From contig QHTS01000131.1 in the NCBI GenBank assembly GCA_003220905.1, positions 1-19,213 on the forward strand: 19,213 nucleotides of DNA, in the 5' to 3' direction. This DNA comes from Gemmatimonadota bacterium. GTDB lineage: Bacteria; Gemmatimonadota; Gemmatimonadetes; Gemmatimonadales; GWC2-71-9. A model generated the notes under the pieces. It ran no database searches. It was not told the DNA's origin and saw only the letters and a program-made list of their open reading frames with translations. Positions 1-6,478 of this stretch are shown in pieces. Within the stretch, counting starts at the first letter, position 1. The number at the start of each line of letters is the position of its first letter. The position numbers and the translations under genes were made by a program.

Positions 1-1
1 C

Positions 2-1096
2 CAGGGCACCGTCCAGAACGACATCCTGAAGGAGTTCATCGCGCGCGGCACCTACATCTATCCGATCGAGCCGTCGCTCCGGCTCGCAACCGACGTGTGC
101 CGCTTCGTCACGATCGAGGGCATGAGCTTCAATCCGATTTCCGTGTCGGGCTATCATATGCGGGAGGCGGGGGCGACGGCGGCGCAGGAGCTGGCCTTCA
201 CGTTCGCGAACGGCCTCGAGTACGTCCGGCGGGCGCTGGCGGCGGGGCTGGACGTCAATCAGTTCGCGCCGCGGCTGTCGTTTTTCTTCGCGGCGTTCAC
301 CGATTTGTTCGAAGAGGTCGCCAAGTTCCGCGCGGCGCGGCGGCTGTGGGCCCGTCTCATGAAGGAGACCTTTCAAGCGAACGACGCCGCATGCCGGCTG
401 CGGTTCCACACGCAGACGGGGGGCTCGACGCTCACGGCGCAGCAGCCCAAGAACAACGTGGTGCGGGTGGCGATCCAGGCGCTGGCCGCCGTGCTGGGGG
501 GAACGCAGTCCCTGCATACGAATGCCTACGACGAGGCGTTGGCGTTGCCGACGGAGCAGAGCGCCACGCTGGCGCTCCGGACGCAGCAGATTCTGGCGTA
601 CGAGACCGGGATTCCCGAAACCGTCGATCCGGCGGGCGGGAGCTGGTATGTGGAGGCGTTGACGGATCGGGTGGAGCGCGATGCGCGCGGGTTGCTCGAG
701 GAGATCGAGCGGGCCGGTGGAGCGGCGCGGGCAGTCGAGCGGGGGCTGTTTCAGGAAGCGATCGCGCGCAGCGCGTACGAGGCCCAGCGGGCGATCGAAT
801 CGGGGGAGAGCGTCGTCGTCGGCGTGAACGAGTACGGGGACGATCAGGAGGTCCCCTCGGTGCCGGCGCCCGACTACACGGCGTTGGCGGGGGCGCAGCG
901 GCGTCGGACGGCGGACATGCGCGGAAAACGGGACACGGGAAACGTGAAACGCGTGCTCGGGGAGCTTGAGGGCGCGGCGCGCGATCCCGCGGCCCCGTTG
1001 ATGGAGCCGATCCTCGACGCCGTGCGGGCGCGGGCGACGGTAGGGGAGATCTCGGACGTGTTGCGGGAGGTGTGGGGGGTGTACCGGCCGGCCTAA
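2..1096 (+). CDS. Methylmalonyl-CoA mutase large (alpha) subunit, catalytic domain; 5' end cut by window
   Basis: This is the C-terminal 364 residues of the acyl-CoA mutase TIM-barrel domain, which interconverts methylmalonyl-CoA and succinyl-CoA using adenosylcobalamin in propionate and branched-chain metabolism. The reading frame is open from base 2 (QGTVQNDILKEFIARG) through IEGMSFNPISVSGYHMREAG, TGGSTLTAQQPKNNVVR (from about base 416) and GGTQSLHTNAYDEA (about 500-541), all characteristic of the family. The protein ends at REVWGVYRPA with no DxHxxG cobalamin-binding domain, so this is the split form whose B12 domain is a separate polypeptide. That partner is not immediately downstream; a dodecin follows instead. 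The start lies outside the window: the GTG at 95 is inside the domain and should not be used. The family call is very secure. The exact acyl substrate (methylmalonyl, isobutyryl or ethylmalonyl) cannot be settled from this fragment. Confidence 0.95.
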   Translation, partial: QGTVQNDILKEFIARGTYIYPIEPSLRLATDVCRFVTIEGMSFNPISVSGYHMREAGATAAQELAFTFANGLEYVRRALAAGLDVNQFAPRLSFFFAAFTDLFEEVAKFRAARRLWARLMKETFQANDAACRLRFHTQTGGSTLTAQQPKNNVVRVAIQALAAVLGGTQSLHTNAYDEALALPTEQSATLALRTQQILAYETGIPETVDPAGGSWYVEALTDRVERDARGLLEEIERAGGAARAVERGLFQEAIARSAYEAQRAIESGESVVVGVNEYGDDQEVPSVPAPDYTALAGAQRRRTADMRGKRDTGNVKRVLGELEGAARDPAAPLMEPILDAVRARATVGEISDVLREVWGVYRPA

Positions 1097-1148
1097 GCGC
1101 GGGCGGTCCGTCAGCGTCTAACCAACCCAGGATGACAAGGAGACTCAC

Positions 1149-1358
1149 ATGGCGGAGAGCGTTTACAAGGTCATCGAGTTGGTGGGAACCAGCACCGAGT
1201 CCTGGGAGAAGGCAGCGGCGGCGGCGGTGAAGCGAGCCGCGAAGACGCTGCGCGACCTGCGGGTGGCAGAGATCTCGCAACTCGACATGCAGCTAAAGGA
1301 CGGCGTGGTCGAGAGCTATCGGGCGAAGGTCAAGGTTTCCTTCAAGTACGAGGGGTGA
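1149..1358 (+). CDS. Dodecin-family protein lacking the usual flavin-contact residues
   Basis: This 69-residue protein covers the whole dodecin fold (one helix on a three-stranded sheet, dodecameric shell in known members). Recognisable stretches are VYKVIELVGTS (5-15), the helix SWEKAAAAAVKRAAKTLRDL (18-37) and YRAKVKVSFKYE (57-68). An AAGGAG ribosome-binding site at 1137-1142 supports the ATG at 1149. Classical dodecins store flavin, stacking it on a Trp just after the helix and contacting a Gln in the last strand. Here these positions read Val39 (DLRVAEI) and Arg58 (SYRAKV). The protein therefore probably belongs to the non-Trp branch and may bind another ligand or none. The fold assignment is firm; the ligand is unknown. 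Confidence 0.93.
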   Translation: MAESVYKVIELVGTSTESWEKAAAAAVKRAAKTLRDLRVAEISQLDMQLKDGVVESYRAKVKVSFKYEG

Positions 1359-1422
1359 CGGAGCGACGACTACGCGCTTGCGGTCTACACGTACCCGGTG
1401 AAACACATACCTCAGTAGAACT

Positions 1423-1584
1423 ATGTCCAAGGTCCTCACACTGCTTGGAGCCAGCCTGGGGGGCGCGATCGGTTGGTGGGTCGGCGCACGCGTCGGAATG
1501 ATGACGGCGTTCGTCGTCAGCACGTTCGGGACCGGTGTCGGCGTGTACGCCGGGCGCTGGATCGCGGGGCGGCTGCTTGACTGA
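1423..1584 (+). CDS. Small glycine-rich integral membrane protein (53 aa)
   Basis: A short gene with an ATG at 1423 and TGA at 1582-1584. The product is nearly all hydrophobic and glycine-rich, with two likely membrane segments: about residues 4-24 (VLTLLGASLGGAIGWWVGA) and 25-44 (GMMTAFVVSTFGTGVGVYAG), then a basic tail ending GRWIAGRLLD. GxxxG-type spacing suggests tight helix packing of the glycine-zipper kind. I recall very similar small proteins as uncharacterised genes in soil bacteria, and the pattern is too regular to be chance. No function is known. The ribosome-binding site is weak. It lies 64 bases after the dodecin gene and 18 bases before the next gene, so it may share their transcript. 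Confidence 0.7.
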   Translation: MSKVLTLLGASLGGAIGWWVGARVGMMTAFVVSTFGTGVGVYAGRWIAGRLLD

Positions 1585-1602
1585 GAGGGTACTTTTCGGA
1601 CC

Positions 1603-2034
1603 ATGTTCCTGCTTTCGTCAGTCGTCATCCTCATCGCGGCCGGCGCGCAACCCGCCGGCCGACCGGGTGTCGCCGATTCCTGTTACCATTATCGGCCCGC
1701 TTCAGTCTCTCTCACCGGACGCTTGATTCAGCGCAGGCTCCCGGGGCCGCCCAACTACGAGAGTATCGCTCGAGGTGATCGTCCCCAGGTCGTGGACCTC
1801 CTGATCCTCGACGCCCCGATTTGCACAATTCCTGACTACAAGGACAGCCCCAACACCGACGCGTTTCAGGGTCAGGACACCATCCAGGTGCGCCGAGCAG
1901 AATCCACCTGGCGTGACGTTCGCCGACTTACGGGCAGCCGCGTGGCCGTGACAGGGACTCTATCGGAATGGGCGCTCGGGCCGGATCGGACTCCCGTCGT
2001 GATCGATCCAACCGAGGTTCGTCCGATCCGTTAG
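1603..2034 (+). CDS. Secreted DUF4431-like protein
   Basis: This 143-residue protein has an N-terminal hydrophobic segment (residues 2-15) that fits a Sec signal peptide, cut near Ala-Gly-Ala. The mature part reads SLTGRLIQRRLPGPPNYESI (36-55), then VVDLLILDAPICTI (63-76), and finally GSRVAVTGTLSEW (111-123) and PVVIDPTEVRPI (131-142). A 'GTL..FPGPPNYESI', 'LDxPICV' and 'VxVxGTL' order is the pattern I associate with DUF4431, a small beta-barrel domain of unknown function found in exported proteins. Two cysteines (27 and 74) could form a disulfide. No strong ribosome-binding site precedes the ATG. The family call is from memory of the motif and is moderately secure; the biochemical role is unknown. 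Confidence 0.7.
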   Translation: MFLLSSVVILIAAGAQPAGRPGVADSCYHYRPASVSLTGRLIQRRLPGPPNYESIARGDRPQVVDLLILDAPICTIPDYKDSPNTDAFQGQDTIQVRRAESTWRDVRRLTGSRVAVTGTLSEWALGPDRTPVVIDPTEVRPIR

Positions 2035-2072
2035 GGGCCAATCGCCCATCGCCTTCGACCCAGGAGGCCGAC

Positions 2073-2543
2073 ATGCTTCGTGCCGCTATCCTCGTTGCGG
2101 CGAGTGTTGCCGCCGCTGGCTGCGTGTCCGTGCCGACCGCACCACCCGAATTGCAGGCGGTCGCTCTTACGTTCAAGCCCTCGCCCGGGATGGCGCGGAT
2201 CTACGTGTATCGTGCGGGTGGCGCCTTTGGCGGAGCCTCCAAGCTCAGCGTTGCCATCGACAGCCAGATCGTGGGCCGCACCGCGGCCGGCACCTACCTC
2301 ATGGTCGAGCTCGCACCCGGCCTGCATCGCGTGAGCTCCCCCACCGGCGAGAACGAAAGCGCCGTGTCGCTCGATGCCGTGGCGGACAGCATTTACTTCG
2401 TGAAGCTGTGGCCCAAGATGGGATTCTTCAGCGCGCATTCCGGCATGGAGCGGATGGATCCGACCGAGGCCCGGTCTGGGATCGCCACCGCGCGGATGGT
2501 GCCCAGCACCTGGCCGGGCACGCCGATGCGTGAGCAACCGTAG
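2073..2543 (+). CDS. DUF2846-like lipoprotein
   Basis: The ATG at 2073 is chosen over in-frame upstream codons because AGGAGG lies just ahead of it (2062-2067) and because it gives a clean lipoprotein signal: MLRAAILVAASVAAAGC with the lipid-modified Cys at 17. The 156-residue product continues with GMARIYVYRAGG, then KLSVAIDSQIVGRTAAGTYL, a 'VELAPGLHRVSS' turn and DSIYFVKLWP. This is the strand pattern of DUF2846 (small beta-sandwich lipoproteins: 'AxIYVYR...VxVDGxxVGxLxxGxYxxxxLxPGxHxV'). Such proteins probably sit in the inner leaflet of the outer membrane; no activity is established. The last 25 residues (GIATARMVPSTWPG...) look disordered. Confidence 0.82.
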   Translation: MLRAAILVAASVAAAGCVSVPTAPPELQAVALTFKPSPGMARIYVYRAGGAFGGASKLSVAIDSQIVGRTAAGTYLMVELAPGLHRVSSPTGENESAVSLDAVADSIYFVKLWPKMGFFSAHSGMERMDPTEARSGIATARMVPSTWPGTPMREQP

Positions 2544-2670
2544 AACGAGGCCGTGACTTCTCGAATCCACCGTGGCGCACTTTCGGCACATCACGCGCCT
2601 TGCGCCTGCGGCCCTGGCTCGCGCAGCTTAAGCCCCGTACGGTAGGCTGCGTTAAGGGAGATCGAGCCGA

Positions 2671-3288
2671 ATGAAGACACCATTTTTGGTGGTCATCGCC
2701 ACGGCAGCCTGCACCGCCGCCACGGTCCATCAGGCGACCCTCTCACCCGCGGCTCAGGCTAAGGCCGCCAGCAGTCACCCTCCCTATACCGCGGCGGACG
2801 TGCACTTCGTGGCGGGGATGATCGGCCACCACGCGCAGGCCATCCAAATGGCCGGGTGGGCGCCCTCGCATGGGGGGAGTGCGGCGGTGCGCACCCTGTG
2901 CGAGCGCATCGTGGTCGCCCAAAACGACGAGATTGCGTTCGCACAGCGCTGGTTGCGCGAGCACAACGAGTTCGTGCCACCCGCCGACCCGCGCGGTCAC
3001 GTGATGCCCGGCATGGATCACCCGATGCTCATGCCCGGCATGCTGACCCCCGACCAGATGGCCCAGTTGGACGCCGCGCGCGGCCGGGAGTTCGACCGCC
3101 TGTTCCTCACGTTCATGATTCAGCACCACCAGGGCGCGATCACGATGGTCGCACAGCTGCTCGCCGCCCCGGGCGCCGCGCAGGACGGCCCGATCTTCCG
3201 GTTCGCCGCCGACGTGAACGCCGACCAGACCACCGAAATTGACCGCATGACGCGCATGCTCGACGACCTCAACCGGAGCGCTCAGTGA
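2671..3288 (+). CDS. DUF305 family exported protein (CopM-like, possible metal binding)
   Basis: This 205-residue exported protein contains two copies of the DUF305 helical unit. Each copy carries a paired histidine motif: HFVAGMIGHHAQAIQMA (His53-His54) and FMIQHHQGAITMV (His152-His153). Between them is a Met/His-rich loop (HVMPGMDHPMLMPGM, about 110-124). DUF305 includes the periplasmic copper-binding CopM of cyanobacteria, so a copper or other soft-metal role is plausible but not shown. The N-terminus is a signal peptide; Cys14 lies in a weak lipobox (TAAC), so it may be either lipidated or cleaved further on. AAGGGAG (2654-2660) precedes the ATG. The stop overlaps the next gene's GTG start (GTGA), which implies translational coupling and makes this the first gene of a five-gene operon. 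Confidence 0.92.
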   Translation: MKTPFLVVIATAACTAATVHQATLSPAAQAKAASSHPPYTAADVHFVAGMIGHHAQAIQMAGWAPSHGGSAAVRTLCERIVVAQNDEIAFAQRWLREHNEFVPPADPRGHVMPGMDHPMLMPGMLTPDQMAQLDAARGREFDRLFLTFMIQHHQGAITMVAQLLAAPGAAQDGPIFRFAADVNADQTTEIDRMTRMLDDLNRSAQ

Positions 3289-5309
3289 AATCCCAATCCC
3301 TGTTCGCCTTGTTCGCCATCGTGGCGCTGTCCGCCGCGGCGTGCGCCACGTCGAAGGTCAATATGTCCATGACGGCCCCGAGCCCCGACCCGCGGGTCGG
3401 GCTCCGCGCCGGCTGGATGAACGCCGCCCAGGCCGCCTGGAACATCCGCCTGGTCTCGACCACGCCGCCCTCCCCGGACTTCATCAACCGGAGCACCCCG
3501 GGCGACTTCCAGTTCATCAACTCCGACCTGTCGTTCAGCGGACCATACGTCTTTCAGGGCAACTTCTCCGGAGTTCAGGTCTGGGACATGTCCAATCCCC
3601 GGAGTCCCCGGCTCCACAAGGCCTTCGTCTGCCCGGGGTCGCAGAGTGACGTCTCCGTCTACCGCAACCTCCTGTTCGTGTCCGGTGAGGCCCTCAACGG
3701 GCGTACCGATTGCGGCACGCAGGGCGTCACCGATACCGTGAGCCACGACCGGCTCCGCGGGATCCGGATCTTCGACATCACGGACGTCGCGAATCCCCGC
3801 CACATCACCGACGTGCAAACCTGCCGCGGCTCGCACACGCACACCGTGGTGACGTCTCCGACCGACGCGGACAACGTATACATCTACGTTTCCGGCTCGG
3901 CCCCGGTCAGGTCGCCCAACGAGCTAGCGGGGTGTTCGGCGGCGCCGCCGGATTCGAATCCCAACAGCGCGTTGTTCCGGATCGAAGTGATCCAGGTTCC
4001 GCTGGCGCACCCGGAGCAGGCGCGCATCGTGAACTCGCCGCGGATCTTCAATGACTTGACGCAGGCGCCCTCACACGGTGAGACGCCGGAGGATGTTGCC
4101 GCGGCGGCGAAAGCCGCCGCGGAGGCGCGGGCCACGGGCGGGTTCACCGCAACGCGCAACGGTGTGGAAATCGTCCTGGGGCCGAGGTTCGTCACGTTTC
4201 GGCTCGACAGCATCGTCAAGGCGCGCGGAGGGACCGGTGCACCGACGGCCGCAGACAGCGCGGTGCTGCGGACCAATGCCCAGGTCATCTTCGATCGGAG
4301 CGTCAACCCTCCCCTGCGTGGCAACGGGCCGCCTCCGGGGCCGACCCAGTGCCACGACATCACCGTCTATCCGGCCATCGGCCTCGCCGGCGGCGCCTGC
4401 GGCGGCTACGGTCTCCTGCTCGACATCCGCGACGTCGCCAATCCGAAGCGGATCGGCGCCGTGGCCGACTCGAACTTCTCGTTCTGGCATTCGGCGACGT
4501 TCAACAACGACGGCACCAAGGTCCTGTTCACCGATGAGTGGGGTGGCGGCCTGCAGCCGCGCTGCCGCGTGACGGACAAGCCCGAGTGGGACGCGGACGC
4601 GATCTTCACCCTCGCGGGCGCCACGATGACGTTCAAGAGCTACTACAAGCTGCCGGCCCCGCAGACGCCGAATGAGAACTGCGTGGCTCACAACGGCACG
4701 CTGATCCCGATCCCCGGCCGCGACATCATGGCCCAGGGGTGGTATCAGGGCGGCATCTCGGTGTTCGACTGGACCGATCCGGCGCACCCGCGGGAGATCG
4801 CCTATTTCGACCGCGGCCCGATGGACTCGACCAAGCTCGTGGGCGCCGGGTCGTGGTCCGCCTACTGGTACAACGGCTACATCGTGAGCTCCGAAATCGC
4901 GCGCGGGCTCGACATCTTCGAGCTCCAACCCAGCGGGTTCCTTTCCCAGAATGAGATCGACGCCGCCAAGCTGGTGCATTTCGACTACTTGAACGCCCAG
5001 GATCAGCAGCAGCTGGTCTGGCCCGCGAGCTTCGTGGTGGCCCGGGCGTACCTGGACCAGCTGGCACGCTCGAACGGCTTGGCGCCGGAGAAGCTGTCTG
5101 CCGCGCGGAGCGCCCTCGCCCGCGCCGAGAAGCTCTCGGGACAAGGGCGCCGTGACGCGCTCACTCAACTGGCGACGCAGCTGAACAGTGATTTGCGGGG
5201 CGCACCCCAGCTCGTCGTGGACGGTCAGGAGCAGGGGCGTGCCGCCGATCAGTCGAAAGTGCGCACGCTCATCGGAGCGGTTACGGATCTGGCTGACGCC
5301 GCGCGCTGA
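3285..5309 (+). CDS. LVIVD-repeat beta-propeller lipoprotein
   Basis: The GTG start at 3285 overlaps the DUF305 stop and has GGAG (3275-3278) ahead of it. The 674-residue product begins with a lipoprotein-like signal (LSAAAC, Cys20). At least four LVIVD-type propeller repeats are visible as 'GvxVwDxxdPxxPrxI': GVQVWDMSNPRSPRL, GIRIFDITDVANPRHI, GLLLDIRDVANPKRI and GISVFDWTDPAHPREI. Histidine-bearing loops follow some repeats (CRGSHTHTVV; FWHSATFNNDG; CVAHNGTLIPIPG). The last 130 residues (from about LSQNEIDAAKLVHF) form a separate helical region resembling FIMAH-type C-terminal domains. Such proteins are surface or periplasmic scaffolds of unknown catalytic role and are often found beside DUF305, as here. 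The propeller call is firm; the binding partner is unknown. Confidence 0.9.
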   Translation: MKSQSLFALFAIVALSAAACATSKVNMSMTAPSPDPRVGLRAGWMNAAQAAWNIRLVSTTPPSPDFINRSTPGDFQFINSDLSFSGPYVFQGNFSGVQVWDMSNPRSPRLHKAFVCPGSQSDVSVYRNLLFVSGEALNGRTDCGTQGVTDTVSHDRLRGIRIFDITDVANPRHITDVQTCRGSHTHTVVTSPTDADNVYIYVSGSAPVRSPNELAGCSAAPPDSNPNSALFRIEVIQVPLAHPEQARIVNSPRIFNDLTQAPSHGETPEDVAAAAKAAAEARATGGFTATRNGVEIVLGPRFVTFRLDSIVKARGGTGAPTAADSAVLRTNAQVIFDRSVNPPLRGNGPPPGPTQCHDITVYPAIGLAGGACGGYGLLLDIRDVANPKRIGAVADSNFSFWHSATFNNDGTKVLFTDEWGGGLQPRCRVTDKPEWDADAIFTLAGATMTFKSYYKLPAPQTPNENCVAHNGTLIPIPGRDIMAQGWYQGGISVFDWTDPAHPREIAYFDRGPMDSTKLVGAGSWSAYWYNGYIVSSEIARGLDIFELQPSGFLSQNEIDAAKLVHFDYLNAQDQQQLVWPASFVVARAYLDQLARSNGLAPEKLSAARSALARAEKLSGQGRRDALTQLATQLNSDLRGAPQLVVDGQEQGRAADQSKVRTLIGAVTDLADAAR

Positions 5310-5326
5310 AGGGCCTCGGTGGGGCG

Positions 5327-6478
5327 ATGAGTGTGATGGGAAGCGTCACCGTCCTTGTCATGCTCCTGTCCGCGCCTGGCTCTGTGACGGGACAGCCGGC
5401 GTGCGGGCAGGGGCGTGCGTGGATGTTTGGTCCCTTTGACAAACCAAGAGAGGTGAACCCGGCGATCACGCCCAGTCCCGCGTCCACGTTCCTCTCTGCC
5501 ATGAGCGACACCGTCGTTCGGTGGGAGGAGCATGCCACCTTCAATCCCGCGGCCATCGTGAAGGACGGGAAGGTGTATCTGCTGTATCGCGCCGAAGACG
5601 CGAGCGGAGACAACACGATCGGCCACCATACGTCGCGTATCGGGCTGGCGGAGAGCACGGATGGACTGCGCTTCACGCGCAGAAGCGCGCCGGTGCTGTA
5701 CCCTGACCAGGACGCGCAGGCGCGGTACGAGTGGCCCGGGGGGGTCGAGGATCCGCGCGTCGTCGAGGCGGAGGACGGTTCGTATGTGCTCACGTACACG
5801 CAGTGGAATCGCGACGTCCCCCGCCTCGCTGTCGCGACGTCCCGGGACCTCGTCCACTGGACGAAGCACGGTCCGGCCTTCGGGAAGGCGTACGGGGGCA
5901 AATACCTGAACCTCGAATCGAAGTCCGGCGCGATCCTCGCTCGCGTCGAGGGAACGCGCGTCGTCGCGACCAAGGTGGGCGGGACGTACTGGATGTACTT
6001 CAACGTTCCCGACATTCTCATCGCGACCTCCGACAACCTCATCGCCTGGACGCCGCTGGAGGACATGCACGGCAAGCTCCTGAAGGTCCTATCCCCCCGG
6101 CCGGGGCATTTCGACTCCTGGCTGGTCGAGGCGGGGCCGCCCGCTCTCCTGACGGAGCACGGCATCGTCGTGATGTACAACGCGGGAAACAGCGAGACGG
6201 TCGGCGACCCGACTCTTCCGGCGCGGATCTATACGGGTGGACAGGCGCTGTACGATCGGCGCAATCCGCTCAAGCTGGTGGCCCGCTCGGATGCGCCATT
6301 CATCCAGCCCACGGAAGACTACGAGCGGACCGGACAGTACCCGGAGGGCACGACGTTCGTGGAGGGGCTAGTCCCGTTTGACGGACGCTGGTATCTGTAC
6401 TACGGGACGGCGGACTCGCGCGTGGGCGTGGCCGTCTGGGATCCGAAGCGCACGACAAATGGAGGACGGCCTCGATGA
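5327..6478 (+). CDS. Exported GH130-like five-bladed propeller glycosidase/phosphorylase
   Basis: This 383-residue protein has an N-terminal signal (to about TGQ23) followed by a glycan-active five-bladed propeller. GH130 hallmarks are FNPAAIVKDGKVYLLYRAED (72-91), GVEDPRVVEAEDGSYVLTYT (139-158; the acidic ED at 141-142 is where the family's general acid lies), WMYFNVPDILIATSDNL (222-238), FDSWLVEAGPPALLTEHGIV (262-281) and FVEGLVPFDGRWYLYYGTAD (344-363). GH130 members cleave beta-mannosides by phosphorolysis or, in some subgroups, by hydrolysis. Since this one is exported, away from cytosolic phosphate metabolism, hydrolysis is the better guess. The gene starts 17 bases after the LVIVD gene, and its stop overlaps the next start (ATGA). 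Substrate unknown. Confidence 0.85.
   Translation: MSVMGSVTVLVMLLSAPGSVTGQPACGQGRAWMFGPFDKPREVNPAITPSPASTFLSAMSDTVVRWEEHATFNPAAIVKDGKVYLLYRAEDASGDNTIGHHTSRIGLAESTDGLRFTRRSAPVLYPDQDAQARYEWPGGVEDPRVVEAEDGSYVLTYTQWNRDVPRLAVATSRDLVHWTKHGPAFGKAYGGKYLNLESKSGAILARVEGTRVVATKVGGTYWMYFNVPDILIATSDNLIAWTPLEDMHGKLLKVLSPRPGHFDSWLVEAGPPALLTEHGIVVMYNAGNSETVGDPTLPARIYTGGQALYDRRNPLKLVARSDAPFIQPTEDYERTGQYPEGTTFVEGLVPFDGRWYLYYGTADSRVGVAVWDPKRTTNGGRPR

Noticed and set aside
432..1280. Long minus-strand open frame opposite the mutase and dodecin genes
   Set aside because: Pro/Arg/Ser-rich composition typical of the reverse frame of a GC-rich gene; the plus strand encodes clear conserved domains here.
1968..2072. 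In-frame extension upstream of the DUF2846-like lipoprotein
   Set aside because: It would bury the signal peptide and overlap the preceding gene; AGGAGG sits directly before the ATG at 2073.
4071..5168. 365-codon minus-strand open frame opposite the LVIVD gene
   Set aside because: No recognisable motifs; Arg/Gly/Val-rich and fully covered by a well-supported plus-strand gene.
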